Source of the DNA: Gammaproteobacteria bacterium
Lineage (GTDB): Bacteria > Pseudomonadota > Gammaproteobacteria > Pseudomonadales > Azotimanducaceae
NCBI GenBank assembly: GCA_012961165.1
Contig: DTZW01000035.1
Location: forward strand, 1-44,453
DNA length: 44,453 nt
Direction of reading: 5' to 3'
Shown here: in pieces, positions 15,904 through 25,955 of the stretch
How the letters are laid out: each line of letters starts with the position of its first letter
Position numbering within the stretch: the stretch's first letter is position 1
Notes under the pieces: model-generated
Told to the model about the DNA's origin: nothing
The model's database searches: none
What the model saw: the letters and a program-made list of their open reading frames with translations, nothing else
Position numbers and translations under genes: made by a program

Positions 15904-16943
15904 TCCGGCGTAGCAATCGCCTCGGACATCAACCCCACTGACACAGCATATTTATCAGCGCAGTTGTAATTCAGGATTGCACGATAGTTCCCCCCGACAA
16001 GATATCCCGAGCTAGCACCTGCTTCAGGCGATATCAGGGCGTAAGGCTGGTCAGCTAACTGAACGCCAGGAACCACACCCAGGTCCTTCCAGCTGGGAAT
16101 CGACATTTTACGAGAATGGCGCTTAAGCGCCCGACAGCCCGGATCAACATTCAGCGGCTTCAAACTGGCAAAATCCACTGTGTTAAACGACACCGGACCG
16201 CCCCAGCCTGCTCCCCTTTTCCAGCCAGCCTTATTCAGGTAGTTAGCGATTGAGGCAAAGACATCCGCCTTATTGGACCAGATGTCCTTTCGACCGTCTC
16301 CGTCGTGATCGACGGCAAACCGCAGGAAACTGCTGGGCATGAACTGGCTTTGCCCCATTGCGCCAGCCCAGGCGCCTACAAATGCCTCAGGCGCAACATG
16401 TTGCTCATCAAGAATCTGCAGTGCCTTGAGGAGTTCTGCGGTAAAAAACGCAGCCCTGCGCTGATCATGCCCCAGGGTTGCGAGAGACCGAATGATGCTG
16501 TATTTCCCCTGATAGCGCCCAAAACTTGTCTCTAAACCCCAAAAGGCAACGATGTACTCCGGATCCACACCGTATAAGCCAGCTATCTCATCAAGCAATG
16601 GCTGATGCAACTTAAACAGCTTGCGACCTTCCTGTTTCCTGAAGTTCGTCACTCGCGCGGTAAGGTACTCGTCAAAGGTCTGCACAAATTCAGGCTGTTT
16701 ACGATCGTAGCCTATGACCCGTTCGTCCCGCGTCAGCCCCCTGAATGCCGCTATCCCGTTGCCGATAGCTGCCGATCGCACTTTTGCCAGGTAATCATCA
16801 AAACTCTCAGCCCCATCTGCAGCTCCATTTGCAGCTCTATTTGCAGCCCAGCCCTGGCTAATCATTAATGCCACAACCGCTGCTAACGAAACACAAAATA
16901 CGCGCGCGAGGCGATGCTGCATCAAACCCATGATAGACTTCAT
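15900..16943 (-). CDS. Lytic murein transglycosylase, MltB family
   Basis: A 347-residue exported enzyme. A signal peptide (residues about 10-33, cut near GWA) is followed by an Ala/Asn/Gly-rich linker and an SLT_2 domain. The catalytic Glu is in FWGLETSFGRYQG (E138), and AGAMGQSQFMPSSFL and DHDGDGRKDIWSN, the calcium-binding-like loop, follow the MltB pattern. It cleaves the MurNAc-GlcNAc bond of peptidoglycan to leave 1,6-anhydro ends. There is no lipobox and no C-terminal PG-binding domain. Its start is 18 bases from the divergent RDD gene. Confidence 0.92.
   Translation of the reverse strand: MKSIMGLMQHRLARVFCVSLAAVVALMISQGWAANRAANGAADGAESFDDYLAKVRSAAIGNGIAAFRGLTRDERVIGYDRKQPEFVQTFDEYLTARVTNFRKQEGRKLFKLHQPLLDEIAGLYGVDPEYIVAFWGLETSFGRYQGKYSIIRSLATLGHDQRRAAFFTAELLKALQILDEQHVAPEAFVGAWAGAMGQSQFMPSSFLRFAVDHDGDGRKDIWSNKADVFASIANYLNKAGWKRGAGWGGPVSFNTVDFASLKPLNVDPGCRALKRHSRKMSIPSWKDLGVVPGVQLADQPYALISPEAGASSGYLVGGNYRAILNYNCADKYAVSVGLMSEAIATPD
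16811..16846. repeat. 12-bp in-frame tandem repeat within the transglycosylase gene
   Basis: Three imperfect 12-bp copies run in a row: CCCCATCTGCAG, CTCCATTTGCAG and CTCTATTTGCAG. They encode the AANRAANGAADG linker just after the signal peptide, so changes in copy number would only vary linker length. Confidence 0.75.
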
Positions 16944-16961
16944 TTTTTTTCTTCCTCACTC

Positions 16962-17414
16962 ATGCCAACTGCCTCAAACACACCGGCCAGCCTGTGGCGA
17001 CGACTGGCGGCCATTCTCTACGACGCATTCCTCGTGGTTGCCCTCTGGTTCGTCACAACGACGCTTATAGTCGCATTTCTTAACGACGGGAAAATAATAG
17101 CAGGACCTTCTTTCCAGCTATTCCTTTACCTGGAAGCTGGCGCTTTTTACGCCTACTTTTGGCACATCAGAGGACAGACGCTTGGCATGCAGGTCTGGAA
17201 AATCCGCACCATCAACGATACAGGACAAATATTAACGCTGGGTGAATGTGCTGTGAGGTTTTTCTTCGCTACTTTCTCGACGATGTTCCTTGGGCTCGGG
17301 TTTATCTGGATCTTATTTGATCGAGAAAACCTGGCCTGGCACGACCGCGCTTCAGGAACACGCGTCATATTTCTGGGGGACGACCCCTACCAGAAAAACT
17401 CCAGCAAAGACTAA
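16962..17414 (+). CDS. RDD family membrane protein
   Basis: A 150-residue protein with three predicted membrane segments and the RDD signatures: SLWRRLAAILYDAFLVV (Arg and Asp in the first helix) and GQTLGMQVWKIR in the loop before the third helix. RDD proteins are small inner-membrane proteins of mostly unknown function, some linked to ion exchange. The ATG at 16962 is taken because upstream codons would run into the divergent transglycosylase. It faces lptF with 5 bases between the stops. Confidence 0.85.
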   Translation: MPTASNTPASLWRRLAAILYDAFLVVALWFVTTTLIVAFLNDGKIIAGPSFQLFLYLEAGAFYAYFWHIRGQTLGMQVWKIRTINDTGQILTLGECAVRFFFATFSTMFLGLGFIWILFDRENLAWHDRASGTRVIFLGDDPYQKNSSKD

Positions 17415-17419
17415 CGCCA

Positions 17420-18523
17420 CTAACGGAACAGCGTCGCTAGCTTATTAAGCTTCTCGCCCATCCACTCAAGCCTGTACATTAAAAACGTCGTGCCAAGGGC
17501 TATGCCATGAATCCACCAGAGACCCAGATCCAGCGGTATGTTCCCCTTCTCCAGCGCAGTCCGCGCGCCTGACAAGGCAAGGATATAGACGAAGCAAAGA
17601 ATCATCGCCGGGACCAGGCGCGTAAAACGTCCCTGCCGCGGGTTTACCCGGGCGAGCGGTATCGCCAGCAGCGCGATGACAGGAATCAATAGAACAACCC
17701 CTACGCGCCAATGAAGTTCCGACACAGCATTGGCATCTGTTGCACCAAACAATTCTGATGTTGGTATCGCTGTGCGGCGCTTTTTGCCCTGAATGAACGC
17801 ACCACTCACTACCAGCTGACCATATTCTTCGTATTCGATGGACTGGTAATTCTTTTCTCCGGGTTTACCTTGATATCGCCGACCGTTGTTCAACACCAGG
17901 AACCGCCGTCCTGCGCCATCGACCTGAGTCTTGCCGCTGTCAGCGATGACCGTCACCGCTTGTCTAGGCTCATTGCCGGCCGCTTCTTTGTAGTCGTTAA
18001 TAAATACTCGCGCCAATTCTCCTTCGTCCGATATGCCTTCCGTATAGGTTACCCGTTTGCCTGAAGCCAGCGTCTGGAAGCGACCTGGAATAAGCGTGTC
18101 GAATTCCGTGAGGCTATTCTGGTCACCAAAGAGTGTTTCGAGCCGTTGCTCACCCATGGGTTTAAGCCACAAAGAGATCATCGCCGTCATAATCATGACG
18201 GCCAGAGCCGTTAGCAGGGTCATCTGAATCAGCCGCCAGGTACTCATTCCACAAGCCTGGAGAACAATCATTTCACTGTCGACATGCATCCGGCCATGCA
18301 CCAGCATAATAGACAGGAAGAAGCTGACCGGAATGATGAGCTCAAGAAAACCCGGCAGTCTATAGACCATGACAGCAAACAGGATTTCGCGGGACATTAG
18401 ACCAGCGGCAGCATTCTCTAAATAACCACTGAATCGCCAACCCATAGAAATAACCAACACAATGCCCGCAACAGCAAACATCGTGATAAATATTTCACGG
18501 GCAAAATAGCGGAAAAGAATCAC
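17420..18523 (-). CDS. lptF: Lipopolysaccharide export permease LptF
   Basis: A 367-residue inner-membrane protein of the YjgP/YjgQ family. Six membrane helices (three N-terminal, three C-terminal) flank a periplasmic beta-jellyroll (about 130-265), as needed to extract LPS and hand it to LptC in the LptB2FG transporter. RYFAREI at the start and RLPGFLELIIPVSFFLSIM are conserved. It is called LptF rather than LptG because it lies divergent from pepA, the LptF position in gammaproteobacteria. In most relatives lptG follows directly, but here an RDD gene faces it instead. Confidence 0.87.
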   Translation of the reverse strand: MILFRYFAREIFITMFAVAGIVLVISMGWRFSGYLENAAAGLMSREILFAVMVYRLPGFLELIIPVSFFLSIMLVHGRMHVDSEMIVLQACGMSTWRLIQMTLLTALAVMIMTAMISLWLKPMGEQRLETLFGDQNSLTEFDTLIPGRFQTLASGKRVTYTEGISDEGELARVFINDYKEAAGNEPRQAVTVIADSGKTQVDGAGRRFLVLNNGRRYQGKPGEKNYQSIEYEEYGQLVVSGAFIQGKKRRTAIPTSELFGATDANAVSELHWRVGVVLLIPVIALLAIPLARVNPRQGRFTRLVPAMILCFVYILALSGARTALEKGNIPLDLGLWWIHGIALGTTFLMYRLEWMGEKLNKLATLFR

Positions 18524-18528
18524 TTTAA

Positions 18529-18557
18529 GTGACCGGACATTCCATAACCGTTATATT
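18529..18557 (+). promoter_or_regulatory. Candidate pepA promoter
   Basis: GTGACC (18529-18534) and TATATT (18552-18557) are spaced by 17 bases and match four and five of the six consensus bases of a sigma-70 promoter. They lie 40 bases upstream of the pepA ATG, between pepA and the divergent lptF. Confidence 0.4.
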
Positions 18558-18596
18558 AAGGCAGTAGTTCACGCGAAAAAATCCTCAGGAGTCACT

Positions 18597-20090
18597 ATGA
18601 AGTATGGCACACGCACGGGTAATGCTGCGAAAGCCAGAACCCAATGCGTCATCGTTGGCGTATACGAAAACGGCCAGTTATCACCTTCGGCCAGGGTTCT
18701 GGATAAAGCAAGCAAAGGCTATCTGAGAAAAATCCTGAAACGTGATGACATCAGCGGTAAAACCAATCAAACACTGCTACTCCATGATGTGCCGAATGTC
18801 GGCGCCACACGAGTACTTCTGGTAGGGCTCGGCAACGAAAAATCCATGGACAGCGCGAAGTATGCAGACATAGCAAGAACTGTCATCGGCAAGATAAAGG
18901 CCACCTCAACTCGAACCAACTTATGCTGCCTGCTTGAAGTGGATGTCCCTGGCCGAAGCATCGATTGGAAAACACAAAAAATTGTCGAATCCTTCGAGGC
19001 CGGGCTTTATTCATTTACAAAAATGAAGGGTAAGCCACCAGTAAACACGGATTCCATCGAGTCGGTGGATCTACTCCTCGACGACAGATCCGAACTTGAA
19101 ACAGTGCAAAGCGCAATCGCAGTGGGTAGCGCGCTGACCGCGGGTATCAGCTCAGCGAAGACACTGGGCAATCTTCCCGGAAACATCTGTACTCCCACCT
19201 ATCTGGCGGATCAGGCAAAGCAACTTGCCAAAGATTATTCATCGATCACAACGAAAGTTATCGAAGAAAAAGAGATAGAGAAGCTGGGTATGGGCGCATT
19301 CATGTCTGTTACCCGGGGCAGCGTGCAACCCGGTAAGCTGATCGTCATTACCCATAAGGGTGGCAAGGCAAAAGAAGCACCCCATGTGCTGGTTGGTAAA
19401 GGCATTACATTCGACACTGGTGGTATTTCACTGAAACCAGGCGCCGCTATGCACGAGATGATCTGGGATATGTGCGGCGCAGCCAGCGTGTTTGGGACGA
19501 TGGTCGCGATCGCTGAACAGGGACTGGCAATGAATGTTGTTGGCGTCATCGCAGCGGCAGAGAATATGCCGTCAGGAGATGCTTCAAGGCCAGGTGACAT
19601 CGTAAAAACAATGTCCGGACAAACAGTAGAAATCCTGAACACTGACGCCGAAGGTCGGCTTGTGCTGTGCGACGCACTCACCTACATAGACCAGTTCAAT
19701 CCCAAGACCGTCATTGATGTCGCGACGCTGACTGGCGCCTGTGTCATCGCCCTCGGCAGCCATGCCTCAGCAATGTACGCCAATGATGATGGTGTCGCGG
19801 CAGATCTCACCAAGGCCGGCGAAGACTCACTCGATCGGGTGTGGCGAATGCCGCTGTGGGAGGACTACCAGGCGCAGATCAACAGCGCATTTGCTGACAT
19901 GGCGAATATTGGTGGCCGCGAGGCCGGAAGCATTACCGCGGCCTGTTTCCTTGCCCGCTTTACCAAAAAGTATCGCTGGGCGCATCTTGATGTCGCAGGC
20001 TCAGCATTCAAGGGATCCGGCCCGTCAAAAGGCTCAACCGGCAGACCCGTCAGTTTGCTGTTTGAATACCTGAACAACCTTGCTGCCTGA
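18597..20090 (+). CDS. pepA: Leucyl aminopeptidase PepA
   Basis: A 497-residue M17 cytosolic aminopeptidase. The catalytic C-terminal domain carries VGKGITFDTGGISLKP (first metal-binding segment, about 266-281) and the signature NTDAEGRLVL (348-357). It removes N-terminal residues, preferring Leu, in the cytoplasm with two divalent metal ions; in some enterobacteria PepA also binds DNA. CAGGAG upstream sets the ATG. It is divergent from lptF and is followed by holC, the conserved gammaproteobacterial order. Confidence 0.97.
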   Translation: MKYGTRTGNAAKARTQCVIVGVYENGQLSPSARVLDKASKGYLRKILKRDDISGKTNQTLLLHDVPNVGATRVLLVGLGNEKSMDSAKYADIARTVIGKIKATSTRTNLCCLLEVDVPGRSIDWKTQKIVESFEAGLYSFTKMKGKPPVNTDSIESVDLLLDDRSELETVQSAIAVGSALTAGISSAKTLGNLPGNICTPTYLADQAKQLAKDYSSITTKVIEEKEIEKLGMGAFMSVTRGSVQPGKLIVITHKGGKAKEAPHVLVGKGITFDTGGISLKPGAAMHEMIWDMCGAASVFGTMVAIAEQGLAMNVVGVIAAAENMPSGDASRPGDIVKTMSGQTVEILNTDAEGRLVLCDALTYIDQFNPKTVIDVATLTGACVIALGSHASAMYANDDGVAADLTKAGEDSLDRVWRMPLWEDYQAQINSAFADMANIGGREAGSITAACFLARFTKKYRWAHLDVAGSAFKGSGPSKGSTGRPVSLLFEYLNNLAA

Positions 20091-20122
20091 ACCCGACACG
20101 CTGAAACCAGGAAAGGCGACTT

Positions 20123-20533
20123 TTGACCAGAATCGATTTTTACCAGACATCCGGCGACGAACATGCTTTTGCTTGCCGCCTGATTGACATGGTCTACAGG
20201 AAGGGCCGCCAAATTTATGTGCACACTTCGACTGAAGAACAGGCCAAGACCCTGAACGAGCAACTGTGGACCTTTAAGGAAGATAGTTTCGTGCCGCATT
20301 CGCTGCATTCTGAGGCAATGGACGTTCCCATCAAGATTGGCTTCGATCATGAGCCTGAAGAACACCAGGATGTGCTGATCAACCTTTCCGGGCAGATTCC
20401 GCATTTCTTTTCCAGGTTCGACCGGGTTGCAGAGATCGTCCCCGTCGACCAAAATAGTCGAAAATCCGCTCGTGAGAACTACGCCTACTACAAAGAACGC
20501 GGCTATGTTCTGAACTATCACGAGATTAGTTGA
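20123..20533 (+). CDS. holC: DNA polymerase III chi subunit
   Basis: A 136-residue HolC. TRIDFYQTSGDEHAFACRLIDMVYRKGRQIYVHT at the start, LWTFKEDSFVPHSL and VLINLSGQIPHFFSRFDRVAEIV are family marks. Chi links the clamp loader to single-stranded DNA-binding protein at the replication fork, partnered by psi (HolD), which is not in this window. The start is TTG behind AGGAAAGG. It lies 32 bases after pepA and probably belongs to the same operon. Confidence 0.95.
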   Translation: MTRIDFYQTSGDEHAFACRLIDMVYRKGRQIYVHTSTEEQAKTLNEQLWTFKEDSFVPHSLHSEAMDVPIKIGFDHEPEEHQDVLINLSGQIPHFFSRFDRVAEIVPVDQNSRKSARENYAYYKERGYVLNYHEIS

Positions 20534-20561
20534 CACAGGAAAAAAGGCCGCCCTGCGAAAT

Positions 20562-20915
20562 ATGGACGACGACGAAAACAATTCTGGCGTTACCCAGATT
20601 CCATTGATTCACGACCTGGTGTTCGACCCATCGCGGCCTCTTAAACCATCAGGCAAGCGTCCGCGGTCATCTCAAAGCCCATCCAAAAAGACCGGCCCGT
20701 ATCCTCCCGGATATGATCCGGACACAGTTGATCTATTCAAAGACATTGTTGGCCCGGCTGAGTTCGCGAGTGAGGATGCCCGGGACACCCAGGAACCAGA
20801 TGTCGCGCAGAAAACCGGCAACCCAACAACCAGGCTTGGCGAGAACCTTCGAGCAGAACTCAGTGATGAGCTGAACACAATTCTGAAACACCTGAAAGAC
20901 CACCCCGAGAGCTGA
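20562..20915 (+). CDS. Disordered acidic protein between holC and purU
   Basis: A 117-residue protein with an acidic N-terminus, a conserved-looking TQIPLIHDLVFDP strand, a Pro/Lys/Ser-rich middle, and an amphipathic C-terminal helix (LRAELSDELNTILKHLKDHPES). Many gammaproteobacteria have a similar short gene between holC and valS, but I recognise no named family with certainty. No membrane or catalytic motif is seen. It is followed two bases later by purU, so it is translated as part of this operon. Confidence 0.7.
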   Translation: MDDDENNSGVTQIPLIHDLVFDPSRPLKPSGKRPRSSQSPSKKTGPYPPGYDPDTVDLFKDIVGPAEFASEDARDTQEPDVAQKTGNPTTRLGENLRAELSDELNTILKHLKDHPES

Positions 20916-20917
20916 AC

Positions 20918-21757
20918 ATGGACCACATCATCACCCTATCCTGCCCAGACAAATCCGGCCTGGTACTGGCCGTGTCGAGCTGGCTGGTAGCCAATTCATG
21001 TAACATCCTGGACAGCAATCAGTTTCAAGACGGGTCCAACAATACATTTTTCATGAGGGTTCACTTCGAGGGAGAAGCAACGCTCAAAGCGCTCGAGCAT
21101 TCCTTCGAACCCGTCGCTGCCGGGAACCAGATGAGCTGGCAAATCTGGCCATGCTCGCAGAAACCCAAAGTCCTTGTCATGGTTTCAAAACAGGAGCACT
21201 GCCTGACTGACTTATTGTTTCGTGAGCAAAATGGCGAGCTCCCGATAGAAATCGCCCTGGTGGCCTCCAATCACCTTGAAACCAAACCAATCGCCGTTGC
21301 GCAAAACATAGACTTTAGGCACCTTCCGATCGACCCTGACTCAAAAACAGCACAAGAGAAGTTACTACTTGAGGAGATTGAGCGCAGGGAAATCAATGTC
21401 GTTGTGCTCGCTCGATATATGCAGATATTGTCGCCTGGGTTCTGCAATGCGATGGCGGGCAAGATCATCAACATTCATCATTCCTTTCTGCCTGGATTCA
21501 AGGGCGCAAAACCTTACCACCAGGCGTTTGAACATGGCGTCAAACTCATCGGCGCTACTGCCCACTATGTCACCGCCGAACTGGACGAAGGCCCTATCAT
21601 CGAACAGGGCATCGAACGGGTCGGCCATCGAAGCACTGTCGCTGATCTGGTCAACGTTGGCAGAGATATCGAAAGAATAGTCCTCTCCAAAGCGGTCAAA
21701 TATCATGCGGAGCATCGTGTACTGCTGAACGGCCACCGGACAGTGGTATTTCACTAA
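20918..21757 (+). CDS. purU: Formyltetrahydrofolate deformylase PurU
   Basis: A 279-residue PurU. Residues 1-80 form an ACT domain (SCPDKSGLVLAVSSWLVA), known in the family as the methionine/glycine sensor; residues 85-279 form the formyl-transferase fold with the Asn-His-Asp site in NIHHSFLPGFKGAKPY and TAELDEGPII. It hydrolyses 10-formyl-THF to formate and THF, balancing one-carbon units and supplying formate for purine synthesis. It lies between the holC operon and valS, rather than at its E. coli location. No overlap, only a 2-base gap from the upstream gene. Confidence 0.95.
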   Translation: MDHIITLSCPDKSGLVLAVSSWLVANSCNILDSNQFQDGSNNTFFMRVHFEGEATLKALEHSFEPVAAGNQMSWQIWPCSQKPKVLVMVSKQEHCLTDLLFREQNGELPIEIALVASNHLETKPIAVAQNIDFRHLPIDPDSKTAQEKLLLEEIERREINVVVLARYMQILSPGFCNAMAGKIINIHHSFLPGFKGAKPYHQAFEHGVKLIGATAHYVTAELDEGPIIEQGIERVGHRSTVADLVNVGRDIERIVLSKAVKYHAEHRVLLNGHRTVVFH

Positions 21758-21802
21758 CACCAGCGCCTTCCAGACAGGCCTCCAAAAAACTCACACCCCG
21801 TG

Positions 21803-21808
21803 TATAAT
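21803..21808 (+). promoter_or_regulatory. Candidate valS promoter -10 box
   Basis: A perfect TATAAT within GTGTATAATCGCGC lies 82 bases before the valS ATG. The -35 region (about 21780-21786) is weak. The 133-base gap after purU and this box suggest that valS has its own promoter. Confidence 0.5.
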
Positions 21809-21890
21809 CGCGCTTTCCCTGATTATCGAAAGCTTCCCAGCTTTTCCGATCCACAGGTTTCGACAACTTTTTTAGCGACACCATTAGATC

Positions 21891-24656
21891 ATGAGCAAGT
21901 ATTCACCTCAGGACATCGAACAATCCTGGTACCAGAAATGGGAAGAGAACAATTACTTCGCCCCCTCGGGTCACGGTGAATCGTATAGCATCGCGATTCC
22001 ACCCCCCAACGTAACGGGCAACCTGCACATGGGACATGCCTTCCAGCATAGCCTTGTGGATTCACTGATTCGTTACCAGCGTATGAGCGGCAAGAACGCG
22101 CTTTGGCAAATGGGTACAGACCATGCCGGTATCGCAACCCAGATGCTGGTGACCGAACAACTTGCAGCCCAGGGTATCAAACCACTCGATATAGGCCGGG
22201 AAGCGTTCATCGACAAAGTCTGGGAGTGGAAGGAACAGTCCGGTGGAACCATATCCAATCAACTGAGACGCCTTGGTGCCTCTCTTCACTGGGAAACAGA
22301 ACGATTCACCCTTGATGAAGGTTTGTCGGAAGCCGTTCTTGAGGTGTTCGTACGCCTTCACGAAGAAGGCCTGATCTACCGAGGCAAACGCCTGGTGAAC
22401 TGGGATCCTGTTCTAAAGACATCGATCTCCGATCTTGAAGTTGAAAGCGAGGAAGAACAGGGCCATCTCTGGCACTTCCGCTATCCTCTTGCCGACGAAC
22501 CGGGAGAGTTCCTGGTCGTCGCAACGACACGACCGGAAACCATGTTGGGTGATACTGCTGTCGCTGTCAGCCCGATTGATGATCGCTACAAGGCTCTGGT
22601 GGGGAAAGAAATTATCCTTCCTCTAACTGGCCGACGAATTCCAATCATCGCTGATCAGTACGTCGATATGGCATTCGGCACCGGGTGCGTCAAGATCACA
22701 CCGGCCCATGACTTCAATGATTATGATGTCGGTCATCGTCACGACCTGCCGATCATTAACATTCTTAACGAAGATGCCAGCCTCAACGATGAGGTGCCTG
22801 AAAAGTATCGGGGAATGGACCGTTTCGAAGCTCGTAAGGCCGTTATCGCGGACCTCGACGCACTTGGTCTGCTGGAAAAGATAGAAGATCACACCATGGC
22901 CATCCCGCGCGGCGAAAGGTCCGGCGTCGTTGTTGAGCCTTTCCTGTCCGATCAGTGGTTTGTCGATATCAAGTCGCTCGCCGAACCGGCCATCAAAGCG
23001 GTCGAGGACGGCAAAATTGAGTTCATTCCGAAAAATGCAGAGAACATCTACTTCTCATGGATGAGAAACATCGAAGACTGGTGTATCTCCAGGCAGCTCT
23101 GGTGGGGACATCGAATTCCCGCCTGGTATGACGCCGATGGCAACATCTATGTAGGGCGCAGTGAACAGGAAGCACGGGATAAACATAATCTGGCTGCAAG
23201 CGTGGAACTTATGCAGGATCCCGATGTTTTGGATACCTGGTTCTCGTCTGCCCTTTGGACTTTCTCTACCCTGGGCTGGCCCGAACAGACCCAGGAACTG
23301 GAAACGTTTCACTCTACCGACATTATGGTGACAGGACACGACATCATCAGCCTGTGGGTTTCCCGCATGATCATGATGTCGATGAAATTCACCGGTGAAG
23401 TACCGTTCAAGAGGGTCTACATCCACGGCCTGGTGACCGATGCCACTGGCCAGAAGATGTCCAAGTCGAAGGGCAACGGCCTGGACCCGATGGATATCAT
23501 CAACGGTATCAGCCTGGATGAACTCGTTGCCAAACGAACCGATAACCTGATGCAGCCGAAAATGGCCAAGCGCATAGACAAAGCCACCCGAAAGGAATAC
23601 CCGGAGGGCATCACGGCTTACGGGACTGATCCACTTCGGTTTACTTTCTACTCGATTGCTACCCGCACCCGCACCATTCGTTTTGATATGAAAAGGGTCG
23701 AGGGATATCGAAACTTTTGCAACAAACTGTGGAACGCGGCTATTTTTGTATCCGGAAATATCAACGATAACGAATCACGACTGGGCAGCACAGACGTTGA
23801 ACTGTCAACGATCGATCATTGGATCATTTCAGAATTCCAGAAGACTGCAGCGGCGGTGAACCTGGCCATGGAAACCTATCGCTTTGACCTGGCTGCGAAA
23901 GAAATTTACGAGTTTGTCTGGGACGAGTTCTGCGACTGGTATCTAGAACTGACCAAGCCGATATTAAATAGTGACGATGCTACCCAGGCACAGAAACTGG
24001 GTACCCAGCAGACACTCGCGCGAATACTAGAGTCTGTATTACGGCTGGCTCACCCGTTCTTGCCATTTCTGACGGAAGAACTCTGGCAGAAAGTGCCCTC
24101 AACAGTTCGTCTTTCTGGCGACACCATCATGCTGCAACCGTTCCCTGTTGCGGATGAAAAGCTTATAAGTGATGCGGCCAGCAAAGACGTCGACTGGTTG
24201 AAAACGGTCGTCACCGGCGTACGCAACATTCGCGGCGAGATGGATATCTCGCCAGCTAGGCAAGTGCCCATCCTGTTTTCGAATGGCAGTATCGAAGACC
24301 AGGAACGCCTGGACAAATTTAGCCGTGAACTTACGTTCCTGGCCAGGCCGGAGTCACTCACCTGGCTTGGTGACAACGCAGAGAAACCCATGTCAGCGAC
24401 CGCACTGGTTGGTGAAATGGAACTGCTGGTGCCCATGGCAGGATTGATCAACAAGGAAGCAGAACTGGCCCGACTGGACAAGGAAATCGATCGCAAACAG
24501 AAAGATCGCGCGAAAACAGAAGGCAAGATTAACAATCCAAGCTTCGTTGAGAAGGCGCCTGAAGAAGTTGTTCAGAAAGAGAGAGACAAACTTCAGGACC
24601 TGGATTCCGCACTGGAAAAGCTAAACGAACAGCGAGTGAGCATTGACGAAATTTAG
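21891..24656 (+). CDS. valS: Valyl-tRNA synthetase
   Basis: A 921-residue class I aminoacyl-tRNA synthetase. The ATP-binding HIGH-type motif is [13 protein letters not shown] (about 38-50), KMSKSKGN follows at about 523-530, and the large CP1 editing domain contains [15 protein letters not shown]. The C-terminal arm is a coiled coil (about 855-920) rich in Lys and Glu, as in bacterial ValRS. It charges tRNA-Val and hydrolyses mischarged Thr-tRNA. The gene follows purU after 133 bases. Nothing appears broken; length is normal. Confidence 0.98.
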   Translation: MSKYSPQDIEQSWYQKWEENNYFAPSGHGESYSIAIPPPNVTGNLHMGHAFQHSLVDSLIRYQRMSGKNALWQMGTDHAGIATQMLVTEQLAAQGIKPLDIGREAFIDKVWEWKEQSGGTISNQLRRLGASLHWETERFTLDEGLSEAVLEVFVRLHEEGLIYRGKRLVNWDPVLKTSISDLEVESEEEQGHLWHFRYPLADEPGEFLVVATTRPETMLGDTAVAVSPIDDRYKALVGKEIILPLTGRRIPIIADQYVDMAFGTGCVKITPAHDFNDYDVGHRHDLPIINILNEDASLNDEVPEKYRGMDRFEARKAVIADLDALGLLEKIEDHTMAIPRGERSGVVVEPFLSDQWFVDIKSLAEPAIKAVEDGKIEFIPKNAENIYFSWMRNIEDWCISRQLWWGHRIPAWYDADGNIYVGRSEQEARDKHNLAASVELMQDPDVLDTWFSSALWTFSTLGWPEQTQELETFHSTDIMVTGHDIISLWVSRMIMMSMKFTGEVPFKRVYIHGLVTDATGQKMSKSKGNGLDPMDIINGISLDELVAKRTDNLMQPKMAKRIDKATRKEYPEGITAYGTDPLRFTFYSIATRTRTIRFDMKRVEGYRNFCNKLWNAAIFVSGNINDNESRLGSTDVELSTIDHWIISEFQKTAAAVNLAMETYRFDLAAKEIYEFVWDEFCDWYLELTKPILNSDDATQAQKLGTQQTLARILESVLRLAHPFLPFLTEELWQKVPSTVRLSGDTIMLQPFPVADEKLISDAASKDVDWLKTVVTGVRNIRGEMDISPARQVPILFSNGSIEDQERLDKFSRELTFLARPESLTWLGDNAEKPMSATALVGEMELLVPMAGLINKEAELARLDKEIDRKQKDRAKTEGKINNPSFVEKAPEEVVQKERDKLQDLDSALEKLNEQRVSIDEI

Positions 24657-24741
24657 TCCGCGGTTCGAGTTCGATCTCACCAAGACTGACAAGGGATTCC
24701 AGGCTGAAGATATAGCTGAGCGCCAGGCTATAGCTGGCTGA

Positions 24742-25716
24742 TTAGTGGTCCACCGTTAATATCACTTTACCCGTCGTTGTGTCCGAGCCGACAAGATCAT
24801 GTGCATCCGCAATCCCTGTGATCGGAAATACGGCTTCGATGATCGGCTTAATTTCCTGATTCACAATTTTCGGCCAGACTTTTTCTTCCAGCTGAGCCAT
24901 CACGACTGCTTTTTCTGTCACTGGTCGCGTACGCAAAGTAGACCCAATAATCCTCGCTCGCTTCATCATCATCTGCGCAAGATCGAGTTCCGCCTTGATA
25001 CCGCCCATCAGGCCAATTAAAACCAACCGCCCTCCAAGGCCGAGCAAGCTGAGGTTGTCAGACAGGTAACCCGCACCCACCGGATCCAGGATGACATCAA
25101 CCCCGCTTTCGCCGGCAAACGTCTTCGCGGTCTCAAGGAAGGATCCATCATGACGGTTGAATCCGCCACTGGCGCCAAGTTCGATACAGGCGCGCAGCTT
25201 ATCTTTGGACCCAACCGTGACAAAACTGCTGGCACCAAATGCCTTACATAATTGAATGGCGGTCGTCCCAACACCGCTGGCCCCGGCATGAATGATGGTT
25301 TTATCACCGGCCTTCAGCCCTGCTTCTATGAACAGGTTCAACCAGGCCGTCGCAAATACTTCAGGCAATGCAGCGCCCTGCTCATCAGACAGGCCATCGG
25401 GAATTGGCAGCACGCTGCCCTCATGGGCAGAGGCGTACTGACTATAGCCGCCACCAGCCAGCAGAGCGCAAACCTTGTCACCGGCCTTGAATCGAGTGCA
25501 GCCTGCACCCACCTCGACAATTTCGCCTGCACATTCCAGACCCATGATTTCACTCGCACCCGGAGGTGGCGGGTAGAAGCCCTTTCGCTGCATCAGGTCA
25601 GCCCTGTTGATCGCGGTTGCAGAAATCCTGATCAGTACTTCATGATCACCGATTTTCGGATGATCAACTTCACCCCAGGAAAGGGAATGGTCTTCGTTAA
25701 CAATGACAGCTTTCAT
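24742..25716 (-). CDS. NAD(P)H-quinone oxidoreductase, PIG3/QorA-like MDR
   Basis: A 324-residue medium-chain reductase without the catalytic zinc ligands. KGFYPPPPGASEIMGLECAGEIVEVG and HAGASGVGTTAIQLCKAFGA (NADPH-binding loop) match the TP53I3/PIG3 quinone oxidoreductases. It should reduce quinones with NADPH, or act on enones. It is the last gene of the minus-strand hisH-hisF-slyX run, 11 bases after slyX, and faces valS. Confidence 0.9.
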   Translation of the reverse strand: MKAVIVNEDHSLSWGEVDHPKIGDHEVLIRISATAINRADLMQRKGFYPPPPGASEIMGLECAGEIVEVGAGCTRFKAGDKVCALLAGGGYSQYASAHEGSVLPIPDGLSDEQGAALPEVFATAWLNLFIEAGLKAGDKTIIHAGASGVGTTAIQLCKAFGASSFVTVGSKDKLRACIELGASGGFNRHDGSFLETAKTFAGESGVDVILDPVGAGYLSDNLSLLGLGGRLVLIGLMGGIKAELDLAQMMMKRARIIGSTLRTRPVTEKAVVMAQLEEKVWPKIVNQEIKPIIEAVFPITGIADAHDLVGSDTTTGKVILTVDH

Positions 25717-25727
25717 AAGGTCAGCAT

Positions 25728-25955
25728 CTAGTAATGGGGTGGCTTTTCGTCCTCTGCTGAACCGCCATCAGGAATCGATGACTCCAGTTTCCTGAATTGG
25801 CTCAACAAATGTTTGAGTTGATCTTCAAGCGCCATAATCTGTCTCTGTTGTTCCGACACGGCGTCATCAAGTTTTTGTAATGTGTCTTCCTGGAATGCCT
25901 GGCGTTCTTCCAGGAGAATAATTTTTTCTTCAAGGTATTCCGGCGACTCAGGCAT
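25728..25955 (-). CDS. slyX: SlyX family coiled-coil protein
   Basis: A 75-residue protein, nearly all one coiled coil: YLEEKIILLEERQAFQEDTLQKLDDAVSEQQRQI, then a C-terminal tail ending in KPPHY, the family's conserved terminus. The function of SlyX is not established. Its ATG overlaps the hisF stop by one base (TGATG), indicating translational coupling. Confidence 0.9.
   Translation of the reverse strand: MPESPEYLEEKIILLEERQAFQEDTLQKLDDAVSEQQRQIMALEDQLKHLLSQFRKLESSIPDGGSAEDEKPPHY

Noticed and set aside
24722-24738. Short stem GCCAG...CTGGC between valS and the quinone reductase as a terminator
   Set aside because: Only five base pairs and no T run on either strand.
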